Source: Mucilaginibacter phenanthrenivorans
Lineage (GTDB): Bacteria > Bacteroidota > Bacteroidia > Sphingobacteriales > Sphingobacteriaceae
Assembly: GCF_024721155.1 (NCBI RefSeq)
Contig: NZ_JAHVAP010000006.1
Span: forward strand, 62,001 to 126,000
DNA: 64,000 bases
Direction: 5' to 3'
The position numbers were made by a program, and so were the translations under genes. This document shows positions 44,514 to 53,516 of this stretch, in pieces. Positions within the stretch are counted from its first letter, which is position 1. The number at the start of each line of letters is the position of its first letter. The notes below the pieces were generated by a model that saw nothing but the letters and a program-made list of their open reading frames with translations, had not been told where the DNA came from and did no database searches.

Positions 44514-45847
44514 TATAGTTTATACAATTCGAATATAGTTACTTTTTTGGTGTTATCGGTAACTTTGTAACGATCATCCGGCCGGTAGCCCCCAATCCAT
44601 ACCACGTCGCCGTTTCCGTTAATCACCAGGGGGATTGCTTCCTTTTGATGCAAAGATACCTTTTCGCCGATAAAAAAGTCGCTCACCTTTTTCCTTCCCC
44701 TCATTCCCAGCGGAAAAAAATAATCGCCCTGCTGCCAGCCGCGCAAGGTTAACGGATATATAAGCAATGCAGTATCTACAGATACCGCCATTGGGTTATT
44801 TTTTACGATAAGGGGGCTATCGTCATGTAAAATATTCATCTTATAGTTGGTGTAGTTTACCTCCCTGTCGTTGATATTTATTTGCGTTTCCTCCAACGGT
44901 TTAGTGTTATTCACCGTGATTATCAATTTCCCCCTGTCAAGGATCAGCCTAAAACCCGCAGTCTCGAAGGTCCTGCCGGAATGCTTATTCAACGAGGCAA
45001 TTATATCATCCACAATGGTTTCATTTACACCATAAGGCTGTAGTAAGTTAAACAACAGCAACCTTTGTGGTTGCAGCGCCTTTATATCGCCCAATGGTAT
45101 ATGGGCTTCGCTTCCCTTATCGACAATTATTTTTTCCTTTAATTCAGCAACTTTGGCTGCTAATAGCTCTTCCAACTCCCTGAAACGCTGCAGGTTATTT
45201 TCAAAGGTTTTTTCCAGCCCAGGGTTTAGTTCTTTCAATTTGGGGATGACTTCCAGCCTGATCTTGTTACGGGCGTACTTTGCTGATGCGTTTGAACTAT
45301 CCTCGCGGTAAGCAATCTCTAATTCATTTATGGCATTTTGAATTTCATCCCGACCTAAAAATAGCATGGGCCTTACCAGCAGTCCGTTTTTCGGCAAAAT
45401 ACCATGCAGCCCTGCAATTCCTGTACCGCGTGTAAGGTTTAACAATATTGTTTCAATTGCATCGTTTTGGTGGTGAGCTAGCGCAATAACCGAATAACCA
45501 GCCTGTTGCCTTACCTGTTCAAACCACTGGTAACGCAGGGTACGGGCGGCCATTTGAGTTGAAACCTTATCGTCAGCAGCGTGTTTTAATGTATCAAAGC
45601 TAATGTGATGAAAGGGCACTTCAAATTGCCCGGCTAGCTGGCGGCAAAATTGTTCGTCGCCGGTTGATTCATCGCCGCGGAGTTGAAAATTACAATGTGC
45701 AATGCCAAAGTTAAAGCCTGCTGATTTGAGTAAATGAACCATAACCACAGAATCCATACCCCCGCTTACCGCAGCGAGCACTTTATCCTGCTGGCTAAAC
45801 AAGCTATTTTGAGCAATAAAATCAATGAAATTTTTAACCGGCAGCAT
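44513..45847 (-). CDS. tilS: tRNA(Ile)-lysidine synthase
   Basis: Converts C34 of the tRNA-Ile(CAU) anticodon to lysidine, an essential decoding step. The PP-loop motif AVSGGMDSVVMVHLL is at residues about 26-40, followed by AHCNFQLRGDES and ARTLRYQWF. The C-terminal TilS substrate-binding domain (about 370-440, LRGWQQGDYFFPLGMRGRKKVSDFF) is present. The length of 444 residues is usual. The -7 box ends four bases before the ATG, so the mRNA may be leaderless. Confidence 0.95.
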   Translation of the reverse strand: MLPVKNFIDFIAQNSLFSQQDKVLAAVSGGMDSVVMVHLLKSAGFNFGIAHCNFQLRGDESTGDEQFCRQLAGQFEVPFHHISFDTLKHAADDKVSTQMAARTLRYQWFEQVRQQAGYSVIALAHHQNDAIETILLNLTRGTGIAGLHGILPKNGLLVRPMLFLGRDEIQNAINELEIAYREDSSNASAKYARNKIRLEVIPKLKELNPGLEKTFENNLQRFRELEELLAAKVAELKEKIIVDKGSEAHIPLGDIKALQPQRLLLFNLLQPYGVNETIVDDIIASLNKHSGRTFETAGFRLILDRGKLIITVNNTKPLEETQININDREVNYTNYKMNILHDDSPLIVKNNPMAVSVDTALLIYPLTLRGWQQGDYFFPLGMRGRKKVSDFFIGEKVSLHQKEAIPLVINGNGDVVWIGGYRPDDRYKVTDNTKKVTIFELYKL

Positions 45848-45851
45848 CCAT

Positions 45852-45859
45852 CAAAATTA
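45852..45859 (-). promoter_or_regulatory. -7 box of tilS, next to the start codon
   Basis: On the minus strand this reads TAATTTTG, four bases upstream of the tilS ATG at 45847. A transcript starting 5-7 bases downstream would have no 5' leader. Confidence 0.55.
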
Positions 45860-45884
45860 TTAATTTAAAACCCCAACAAAAAAC

Positions 45885-45892
45885 TAATTTTG
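45885..45892 (+). promoter_or_regulatory. -7 box of the OstA-like gene, next to its GTG
   Basis: TAATTTTG lies five bases before the GTG start at 45898. It is the mirror of the tilS -7 box 25 bases away, so two divergent, apparently leaderless promoters share a 50-base gap. Confidence 0.55.
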
Positions 45893-45897
45893 CCAGC

Positions 45898-48504
45898 GTG
45901 AGGAAATACGTCTTATCTGCCTTTTTATTACTAATTACTACTGCAGCTTTTTGCCAGAAAAAAACTGTGGTGAACCTTATTAAATCTAAGGAAAGCTTTG
46001 GCAGTAAAGTGAACGGCAAGGACCTGATAAAGGTTTACCAGGGCACGTTCAGGCAGGATTTCTCTACGCTGACTTCCGACAGCGCCTACTTCTACCCGCA
46101 GGACAAGTTGGTTGATGCATTCGGCCACGTGATCATTAACCAGGGTGATACGCTGAACATCTATTCCGACAAGCTGCATTACGACGGCAACACCAAAGTC
46201 GCCATCCTTACGGATAATGTGCGCATGGTTGACAAGGACGCCACACTTACCACAAACTATTTAACCTACAATACGGCAACAAAGATCGGCACCTATACCG
46301 ATGGCGGCAAGCTGGTAAATAAGGACAACACACTATTAAGTAAGAATGGTTACTATTTTGCCGGTTCGCACGATTCATATTTTCGCTATAATGTGTCACT
46401 TACCACACCCGACGCGCTGGTAATAACCGATACCATGCGGTATAATACGCATACCAAGATCTCCTATTTTTACGGGCCAACCCATATTTACGGCACAAAA
46501 AAGGAAAAGGGTAAAAAGGACAACGACACACTTTACACCGAAAACGGAACCTACAATACCACAACGGAGCAGGCGGCATTCGGCAAAAACAACCTGTACA
46601 CAGCCGGAACAAAATCACTAAAGGGTGACAGTTTATTTTATGACAAGATTAAGGGATATGGCCGGGCCGTTAAACATGTGACATTTACCGACAAGGAGCA
46701 AAAAACGACCATAAAGGGTGGCCTGGGCACCTATTTTAAAGCCGAGGAGCATACCATAATGACCGTGGATCCCTATATAATTATAGTGACGGAGAAAAAG
46801 GATACCACAAATGCCGACTCGCTGGCAAAAGTTGATTCCGTCAAAAAGGCCGACTCATTGGCAAAGGTTAAACCGGCAAAGGGGCAGCCTGTAATCAATA
46901 TGCAAAAATTGATAAAGCAAACCATTCCCGGCAAAACCGATACGGTATTAAACACACGTAAATACAATCCCGATCTGCTAAAAAAAGCGGGCAATGTGAA
47001 TGTTGATTCGGTGTTAAAAAAACTACCAGTAGACACGGGAACCATCCATAAAAAAATAGATTCCCTAATAAAAAAGCCACCTGTTGGGTTAAAAAACACT
47101 AACCTGAAGGCAGTTCAGGAAAAAATAATTCCGGGAATTGTAAAAATTAAAACGCCTCAAAAAACAGGGAGCAGCCCGTTAATGAGAGGACAACCACATC
47201 CACTGCAACCTAAAGTGGTTAAGGATACCAGCCATATAAAGCGCGACTCGGTTTATATGTCGGCCGATACGATAGAAACGCAGATCCTCATGTATAAGGA
47301 CCTGAAGATCTACCAGGAAAAGCAACGGCTGGCGCATATCAGGGATACTTCGTCGAAGCCGAAAAAGGTAGAAAAGCCGTCGAAGTTTTTAACCGGCATC
47401 CAGGCAGGTATTAAAAAGGATACTTCTTTTTATCACCGTGAGTTTTTTGGCAAGCCTAAACCGGCACCTAAAAAACCGGTAAAGCTGCCGAGCAAAAAAC
47501 AGCTTGCTGCTGATAGTGTGCGAAAGGTTAAATTCGATGACTCAGTAGCAACGGCTAAGAAACTGGAGCCCCTTGATACCGCGCGGATAAGAATTGTGAT
47601 AGCGCACCATAATTTTAAGCTGTTTAAATCGGATTTGCAGGCTAAGGGCGATTCGATGTTTTACAGCAATAGTGATTCAACCATACGCTGTTATGTTAAC
47701 CCTATCATCTGGACACAGGGCTCACAACTATCCGGCGATACCATTTACCTGCAGATGAAGCATAAAAAAATGGATAACATGACCATGTTTCCGCACGCCT
47801 TCATCGTAAACCTGGAGAAGGATGACTCCGTGCATTTTAACCAGATTGGCGGCAAGAAAATGCGGGGCTATTTTAAGGATGATAAACTGCACCGGATGTT
47901 TATTGACGGCAATGCCGAAAGTATTTACTTTGCCCGCGATAGCGGAACAACAAAGGTGAGCGGTATGGAGCGGTCCCTGAGTACCAGCATTCGCGTGGAT
48001 TTCAAAAACAACGAGGCTACCAACGTAGGCTTTTACCTTAAACCCGAGCATAAGTACACGCCGATAGCCAAGGTTACTGAGGACGATAAAATATTAAAGG
48101 GCTTTATATGGAAGCCCAAGGAACGACCAATCTCCAAGGAATCAATTATCCCATCCTACACCCGGAAGGCCCAGGCTAAGGCTGCAAAGGAAAAGGCTAA
48201 GACAGATGCCAAAAAACCGCCCGGCGCTAAGACGGCGAAGGACAGTACCGGTACAGGTCCGCCAAAACCAGTTGGCTTAAAAACGGCGAAGGATAGCTCA
48301 GGTACTGCTCCTGCAAAATTGCCTGGGGTAAAAGCGGCTAAGGACAGTGTGACCAACTCCCCTGCAAAACTACCCGCTGTTAAGGCAGCTAAGGATACGG
48401 CTACTAAGGTTGACCCGACTAAATTACCTGCGGTGCCCGGTAAAACAGCAAAGGATAGCACAGCCAACAAACCGGGAGTAATAAAAAAGCCTGCAGAACA
48501 GTAA
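45898..48504 (+). CDS. OstA-like (LptA-fold) secreted protein with Lys/Pro-rich repeats
   Basis: A signal peptide (about 1-20, FLLLITTAAFCQ) follows a GTG start; no ATG is near. Residues about 25-300 and 560-720 have the beta-jellyroll repeats of OstA/LptA-type lipopolysaccharide-transport proteins (DSAYFYPQDKLVDAFGHVII, GDTLNIYSDKLHYDG). A long linker (about 300-550) is Lys/Pro/Ser/Thr-rich. Residues about 755-868 carry four to five imperfect repeats of KAAKDS...PAKLPxV. At 868 residues it is longer than usual because of these low-complexity parts. A role in outer-membrane LPS assembly is inferred from the fold. Confidence 0.88.
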   Translation: MRKYVLSAFLLLITTAAFCQKKTVVNLIKSKESFGSKVNGKDLIKVYQGTFRQDFSTLTSDSAYFYPQDKLVDAFGHVIINQGDTLNIYSDKLHYDGNTKVAILTDNVRMVDKDATLTTNYLTYNTATKIGTYTDGGKLVNKDNTLLSKNGYYFAGSHDSYFRYNVSLTTPDALVITDTMRYNTHTKISYFYGPTHIYGTKKEKGKKDNDTLYTENGTYNTTTEQAAFGKNNLYTAGTKSLKGDSLFYDKIKGYGRAVKHVTFTDKEQKTTIKGGLGTYFKAEEHTIMTVDPYIIIVTEKKDTTNADSLAKVDSVKKADSLAKVKPAKGQPVINMQKLIKQTIPGKTDTVLNTRKYNPDLLKKAGNVNVDSVLKKLPVDTGTIHKKIDSLIKKPPVGLKNTNLKAVQEKIIPGIVKIKTPQKTGSSPLMRGQPHPLQPKVVKDTSHIKRDSVYMSADTIETQILMYKDLKIYQEKQRLAHIRDTSSKPKKVEKPSKFLTGIQAGIKKDTSFYHREFFGKPKPAPKKPVKLPSKKQLAADSVRKVKFDDSVATAKKLEPLDTARIRIVIAHHNFKLFKSDLQAKGDSMFYSNSDSTIRCYVNPIIWTQGSQLSGDTIYLQMKHKKMDNMTMFPHAFIVNLEKDDSVHFNQIGGKKMRGYFKDDKLHRMFIDGNAESIYFARDSGTTKVSGMERSLSTSIRVDFKNNEATNVGFYLKPEHKYTPIAKVTEDDKILKGFIWKPKERPISKESIIPSYTRKAQAKAAKEKAKTDAKKPPGAKTAKDSTGTGPPKPVGLKTAKDSSGTAPAKLPGVKAAKDSVTNSPAKLPAVKAAKDTATKVDPTKLPAVPGKTAKDSTANKPGVIKKPAEQ

Positions 48505-48559
48505 GGTTAACTGACTTTCTTATGAATTAGATCCTGTTTTAAACCGATCAGGTAAAAAA

Positions 48560-49135
48560 CTATTTGCTCAAAAACGCCACCAGCTTTTCTACCGCTATTG
48601 CCCGGTGGCTTATCCTGTTCTTTTCATCCAAACTCATTTCAGCAAATGTTATGTTGTATCCATCAGGCTGAAAAATGGGATCGTAGCCGAAACCTTTGCT
48701 GCCTGATCGTTCGTGCCGGATTGTTCCCTCAACTGTTCCATCAAAAAAATGCTCCTCCCCATTCCAAATCAGCGAGATCACCGTTCTAAAACGAGCCTTG
48801 CGATTGGTCTCATTTTTTAGACCGGCAAGTACTTTATTTATATTGGCTTCGTGATTGCCGTGTTCGCCGGCATATCGCGCGGAGTAAACGCCTGGCTCGC
48901 TGTTAAGGGCGTCAATTTCAAGGCCGCTATCGTCGCCAAAACAATCCAGCTTAAACTTATCATGTATGTAATGGCTTTTGATTGAAGCATTTTCCCGGAA
49001 CGTTACCCCTGTTTCAGCAATGTCATCAAAACAACCAATATCATCCAGACTTAATAATTGGATCTGCCCTTTAATTTTAGCGGCAACTTCTTCCAGCTTA
49101 TGGGCGTTATTTGTGGCAAAAACTAACTTGTGCAT
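48560..49135 (-). CDS. rdgB: Non-canonical purine NTP pyrophosphatase (RdgB/HAM1)
   Basis: Removes ITP, dITP and XTP from the nucleotide pool. FATNNAHKLEEV, DDSGLEIDAL, PGVYSARYAGEHGN, GFGYDPIFQPDG and SHRAIAVEKL are all present. I chose the ATG at 49135 (MHKLVFATNN), which begins two bases after the upstream stop; a longer frame from 49162 would overlap that gene and add nine non-conserved residues. It is co-transcribed with the hypothetical gene upstream. Confidence 0.94.
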   Translation of the reverse strand: MHKLVFATNNAHKLEEVAAKIKGQIQLLSLDDIGCFDDIAETGVTFRENASIKSHYIHDKFKLDCFGDDSGLEIDALNSEPGVYSARYAGEHGNHEANINKVLAGLKNETNRKARFRTVISLIWNGEEHFFDGTVEGTIRHERSGSKGFGYDPIFQPDGYNITFAEMSLDEKNRISHRAIAVEKLVAFLSK

Positions 49136-49137
49136 AC

Positions 49138-49737
49138 TTACAGTTGCTTCATTTGTTCCCAAAACGCCTTTTTGTTCTCCACGCTGTCCATCATCTCGTC
49201 AAAGCTAAAGGTGAACAAAGCCGGGTAGTTACTTATTTGCGTCAGCTTATTTAATTCGATGGAAATGCCTATAGGCAAACTATTTTTTCCCATTATCAGC
49301 AACTTCTCCGGCTTAAAGAATGCGGTCAAACCCTCCAATTCAGCATCTTGTTTCGCTTTGTTAAAAATCGCCACATCGTCCCTGTTAAAGCCTAAACGGC
49401 TAAGGGTGCTTTCAAGGGCAGTAAGATGTTTATCATGCATAAAATCATGCTCCTGGTAATGAACTATAACCAGGAAATTCCTCTTATTGCCCCCTAAATA
49501 ATTAAAGCTTACAGGCTGTGGTTTTGTCATTGACTCAACAACAGTCGCGATATACGCCGGTTCAGGTTCAGCAACAATTGTTACAGGCTCAGACACTGTG
49601 ACTGCAACTTCAGGCGGGGCAACCGTGGCTACCTGTTCAGACACCGCGTGTTCCTTATAAAATTCTTTATCCTTATTCAGCAGGTAAATTTCGTCCTGCA
49701 TAATAAAACTATACGCTATCGGGTTTTCTATGTTCAC
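49138..49737 (-). CDS. Hypothetical protein, Bacteroidota type
   Basis: 199 residues with no signal peptide. The middle is rich in Val, Pro, Ala and Glu (about 33-75) and probably disordered; the C-terminal 110 residues (NFLVIVHYQEHDFMHDKHL, LLIMGKNSLPIGI) look like a folded alpha/beta domain with no motif I can name. Its stop is two bases from the rdgB start, so they share an operon. The region resembles DNA polymerase III psi/HolD-like small proteins in length only; I do not assign a function. Confidence 0.7.
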   Translation of the reverse strand: MNIENPIAYSFIMQDEIYLLNKDKEFYKEHAVSEQVATVAPPEVAVTVSEPVTIVAEPEPAYIATVVESMTKPQPVSFNYLGGNKRNFLVIVHYQEHDFMHDKHLTALESTLSRLGFNRDDVAIFNKAKQDAELEGLTAFFKPEKLLIMGKNSLPIGISIELNKLTQISNYPALFTFSFDEMMDSVENKKAFWEQMKQL

Positions 49738-49939
49738 TCGGCTTCAAATTAATGTACCCCTGATAGGGAGTATTTAACAAATTTTAACCAAAAGTAAGTA
49801 AACAGTTTGAAGCATTATCGGCATATTCGCACAATTATCAACAGTTACAACTAATTAAAGGGTTGTAATTCATAAATTTTACCGAAATTCGAAAGTTTTT
49901 AAGCCCGGCATAACCGGCACAGTAATTAGCATAAGGTAC

Positions 49940-51346
49940 ATGAGAAAGTTTGGGATAGCCATTTTTAGTTTTATTTTATTTATAACCGCCGTACAGGCGC
50001 AACCAAAACATACGCTTGATAAAATTGCAGGCGTTGTAGGCAGCAGCATTATTCTTCAATCAGATATTGAATTAAAATATGCAACCAATATTGCCCAGGG
50101 TATGCAACCAAACCCTGCATTTAAATGCCTGATTTTGCAGCAATTGCTTACGCAAAAGCTGCTGGCACAGCAAGCAATCATCGATAGCGTTGAAGTTAAG
50201 GATGATGAAGTTGATGCTGACGTTGATCGCAGGATGCGCACCATGATCCAGAGAGCTGGCGGCCAGGATCGACTGGAGCAATATTTAGGCAGAACAGTCC
50301 TTCAATATAAGGATGAAGTTCGCCCGGATATTAAGGAGGGTCTTATTGCTCAAAAGATGCAGCAAAAAATTACCACCAACGTAAACACTACACCGCAAGA
50401 CGTTGAAAAGTTTTATAAGAAGATCCCTGTTGACAGTTTACCAACCTTTAACAAAGAGGTTGAAGTAGGTGAAATAGTATTTTACCCGAAACTTACGCTT
50501 GCTGAAAAAGAAGCGTATAAAGCCAAAGCCGAAGAGCTTCGGAAAAGGGTAATAGGAGGTGAAGATTTTGGTAAGCTTGCACGCCTTTACAGCCAGGACC
50601 CTGGCTCGGCGCCAAACGGTGGTGATTTAGGCTTTGCCGATCGTACAGCATATGTAAAAGAGTTTACTGCGATGGCATTTAAGCTTAAGGCGGGCGACAT
50701 TTCTCCGGTTTTTGAATCGACGGAAACAGGCTTTCACTTTTTACAAGTGATCGAACGCCGCGGTGAACAGGTACACGTGCGTCACATCCTGATCATCCCG
50801 GTTGTTACCCAGGAAAGCCTAACCAGGGCCAAAACAATGGCTGATAGTATTTATACTTTATTAGGAAAGAACAAAACGATTGATTTTTCATCCGCAGCTG
50901 CCTACTACTCTGATAATAAGGACACCAAATTTAACGGCGGTATGCTTTTAAATGCCGAGAGCGTTGAAACCCGTTCAACTTTTATTCCTACCGATAAGCT
51001 TGATCCGCAGGTTGCTCTTGTAACCGACACTATGAAGGTTGGAAGCATTTCGAAGCCATTTTTATTTACCGGACCAGATGGTAAGCAAGGTTATAAAATT
51101 TTATATCTAAAATCAACCAGCAACGCACATAAGGCAAATTTAGCACAGGATTACCCGAAAATAAAAGAGTTTGCTAATAACGAAAAGGTAGGCCGCACAG
51201 TTAGCGAATGGTTTGAAAAGAAACGTAAGGAAACCTTTATTCGCATCGATCCGGAATACCAGGGTTGCCCGGTATTGAAAGGCTGGAGTACACCTACCCC
51301 TGCAATTGTTGATGTTACACCAGCTGAATCAACAACAAAACCTTAA
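49940..51346 (+). CDS. SurA-like periplasmic chaperone/parvulin isomerase
   Basis: A signal peptide ends at VQA/Q (about residue 20). The SurA N-terminal helical domain (about 25-165, DKIAGVVGSSIILQSDIE) is followed by two parvulin PPIase domains: about 175-275 (EVGEIVFYPK, SQDPGSAPNGGDLGF) and about 280-400 (VHVRHILI). The length of 468 residues matches SurA. It helps outer-membrane proteins fold. It lies seven bases before the MoxR ATPase. Confidence 0.92.
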   Translation: MRKFGIAIFSFILFITAVQAQPKHTLDKIAGVVGSSIILQSDIELKYATNIAQGMQPNPAFKCLILQQLLTQKLLAQQAIIDSVEVKDDEVDADVDRRMRTMIQRAGGQDRLEQYLGRTVLQYKDEVRPDIKEGLIAQKMQQKITTNVNTTPQDVEKFYKKIPVDSLPTFNKEVEVGEIVFYPKLTLAEKEAYKAKAEELRKRVIGGEDFGKLARLYSQDPGSAPNGGDLGFADRTAYVKEFTAMAFKLKAGDISPVFESTETGFHFLQVIERRGEQVHVRHILIIPVVTQESLTRAKTMADSIYTLLGKNKTIDFSSAAAYYSDNKDTKFNGGMLLNAESVETRSTFIPTDKLDPQVALVTDTMKVGSISKPFLFTGPDGKQGYKILYLKSTSNAHKANLAQDYPKIKEFANNEKVGRTVSEWFEKKRKETFIRIDPEYQGCPVLKGWSTPTPAIVDVTPAESTTKP

Positions 51347-51353
51347 CTAATAT

Positions 51354-52316
51354 ATGCAACACCGCTCAGAAGTGGAGGCTGCTGACGCTTTAAGGCAGGC
51401 TTATCAGGAAATATCTGCTGAAATTGGGAAGGTAATTATCGGCCAGCAGGAAGTGCTTAAATCTGTGCTCATTTCTATTTTTAGTAATGGGCACTGTTTG
51501 TTGGTTGGTGTACCCGGCCTGGCAAAGACCTTGCTGGTACAAACCGTAGCACAGGTGTTGGATCTCGATTTCAAACGCATCCAGTTTACGCCCGATTTAA
51601 TGCCCTCAGACATTATCGGTTCTGAGATATTAGGTGAAGACCGCAATTTTAAGTTTATCCCCGGCCCTGTATTTGCAAACATTATTCTTGCCGACGAGAT
51701 TAACCGCACCCCGCCAAAAACCCAGGCAGCCCTCTTAGAGGCAATGCAGGAAAAGGCGGTTACCGCAGCGGGGGTCACACACAAGCTTTCGCAGCCGTTC
51801 TTTGTGCTGGCTACACAGAACCCTATTGAGCAGGAAGGCACCTACCCCCTGCCTGAAGCACAGCTCGACAGGTTTATGTTTAACGTGGCGCTTGATTACC
51901 CTACATTTAAGGAGGAACTACAGGTAGTAAGGAACACCACCAGTACAGATGTTAAAACGGTAAACAAGTTATTGAACGCCGAGCAGATTATCTATTTTCA
52001 GCAATTGGTTCGCAATATTCCGGTGGCCGATAACGTGCTGGAATATGCTGTGAAACTTGTAGCTAAAACCCGCCCGAATGGTGAATTTACATCTCCACAA
52101 ATAAAGCGATTACTAAATTGGGGCGCAGGCCCCCGTGCATCGCAGTTTTTGATCTTAGGCGCTAAATGTCATGCAGTGATCAGCGGTAAATACTCGCCGG
52201 ATATTGAGGACGTACAGGCTATTGCAAAACCGATCCTAAGGCACCGCATAGTTCGCAGCTACCATGCCGAAGCAGAGGGGCTATCGGCTGATGATATTAT
52301 TGAACAGTTATTTTAG
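51354..52316 (+). CDS. MoxR-family AAA+ ATPase
   Basis: 320 residues. Walker A VGVPGLAKTLLVQ, Walker B IILADEINRTPPKTQAALLEAM, sensor 1 ATQNPIEQEGTYPLPEAQLDRFMF. MoxR proteins act as chaperones that mature metalloprotein or VWA-containing complexes; the usual DUF58/VWA partners are not in the window, so its client is unknown. It is probably co-transcribed with the SurA-like gene. Confidence 0.93.
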   Translation: MQHRSEVEAADALRQAYQEISAEIGKVIIGQQEVLKSVLISIFSNGHCLLVGVPGLAKTLLVQTVAQVLDLDFKRIQFTPDLMPSDIIGSEILGEDRNFKFIPGPVFANIILADEINRTPPKTQAALLEAMQEKAVTAAGVTHKLSQPFFVLATQNPIEQEGTYPLPEAQLDRFMFNVALDYPTFKEELQVVRNTTSTDVKTVNKLLNAEQIIYFQQLVRNIPVADNVLEYAVKLVAKTRPNGEFTSPQIKRLLNWGAGPRASQFLILGAKCHAVISGKYSPDIEDVQAIAKPILRHRIVRSYHAEAEGLSADDIIEQLF

Positions 52317-52397
52317 AGAAGTCTGTAGTCCTTAGTCAAAAGCAATTAGCGTTTTAATTAAGACTCGGGACTTAAGACTTAAAACTCAGGACTTCTT
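52317..52397. repeat. Inverted repeat of GAAGTC...GACTTC words overlapping the hemH end
   Basis: The left arm (52317-52337) starts at the MoxR stop codon. The right arm (52362-52397) extends 12 bases into hemH and supplies its stop codon and last two to three codons. The words AGTCTTAAGTCC and AGGACTTC recur. The gap is convergent. Confidence 0.6.
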
Positions 52398-53411
52398 CCC
52401 CACAACCATTTCTTCCAGTGCATCAATCCATGTTGGGGAATCGTTCAGGCTTTCAACCAATTGCACGTGTTCACCACCGAGAGCTTTAAATTCGTCGCCG
52501 TATTCTACCGTAACTTCATAAACAGTTTCCAGGCAATCGGCAACAAAGGCGGGGCAAAACACCAAAAGGCGCTTCTTGCCTTCTTTAGCCAATTGGGCGA
52601 CCACCTGGCTGGTATAAGGCTGAACCCAGGGGTCGCTGCCTAACCTCGATTGAAAGCAAATTGTATATTTTTCCTTTGGCAGATCAAGTTTTTCGGCAAT
52701 CAGTTTAGCCGTATGGTATGATTGTGCTGAATAGCAATATTTATTAACATCGTTAAACGTTTGGCAGCAATCTGCCGATTTTAGGCAGTAATTACCGGTA
52801 TGGTCACATTTTATCAGTTGACGCTGTGGCAGACCATGAAAGCTGAACAGGATATGATCGTACGTTTCGGGATTGTATTTTCTTCCATTATCGGAGAAAG
52901 CCTTGATCATCAAATCGTTATCATGAAACGAGTTCACAAATGATATGGACGGGATGGTTTGCCATTTACGCACCAGGTCCATCACCTTATCATAAACCGA
53001 ACCGGTACTTGCCGAAGCATATTGCGGGAACAAGGCTATAACCTGGATACTCTCCACGAGCGAAGCCTTAAGCCGTCCCAGCGCCGCCTCGATAGACGGG
53101 CTTTGATAACGCATGGCCAGTTCCACCTGGTATTGATCGCCTAAACGCTGTTGGAGTGCCTGGTGCTGTAGTTTGCTGTAATGCATCAACGGAGAGCCGG
53201 TTTCCTTGTCCCATATGTACTTATACAGTTTACCCGACTTCGGTGCCCTGAACGGCGCTATAATCCCTTTTACGAGCAAGGCACGTGAAATAGGATTGAT
53301 GTCAATAACCCTCGGGTCCATTAAAAACTCATCGAGGTACTTGCGTACGTCCTTAGTTTCAGGACTATCGGGCGTACCCAAATTAACCAGTAAAATTCCT
53401 TTTTTAGCCAT
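52386..53411 (-). CDS. hemH: Ferrochelatase
   Basis: Inserts ferrous iron into protoporphyrin IX, the last step of haem synthesis. GILLVNLGTPDSPE at the N-terminus, SFHGLPQR with the catalytic His, and CPAFVADCLETVYE with the conserved Glu are intact. I place the start at 53411 (MAKKG) because the -7 box at 53424-53431 would make a start at 53426 impossible to transcribe. The length is 341 residues. The C-terminus ends inside a repeat arm. Confidence 0.95.
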   Translation of the reverse strand: MAKKGILLVNLGTPDSPETKDVRKYLDEFLMDPRVIDINPISRALLVKGIIAPFRAPKSGKLYKYIWDKETGSPLMHYSKLQHQALQQRLGDQYQVELAMRYQSPSIEAALGRLKASLVESIQVIALFPQYASASTGSVYDKVMDLVRKWQTIPSISFVNSFHDNDLMIKAFSDNGRKYNPETYDHILFSFHGLPQRQLIKCDHTGNYCLKSADCCQTFNDVNKYCYSAQSYHTAKLIAEKLDLPKEKYTICFQSRLGSDPWVQPYTSQVVAQLAKEGKKRLLVFCPAFVADCLETVYEVTVEYGDEFKALGGEHVQLVESLNDSPTWIDALEEMVVGKKS

Positions 53412-53423
53412 GATTTTGCGGAG

Positions 53424-53431
53424 CAAAAATA
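53424..53431 (-). promoter_or_regulatory. -7 box of hemH
   Basis: On the minus strand TATTTTTG, 12 bases upstream of the ATG at 53411. It decides between the two in-frame starts. A GATTAGCGATCAGAGATCAG repeat arm (53431-53460) lies immediately upstream, over the -33 region. Confidence 0.55.
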
Positions 53432-53516
53432 GAGATTAGCGATCAGAGATCAGCGATTAGTTGAAAATAGAGTTAATGGTTGTAAACATTGAACCGGGCG
53501 GCTGTTACGCTGCCAA

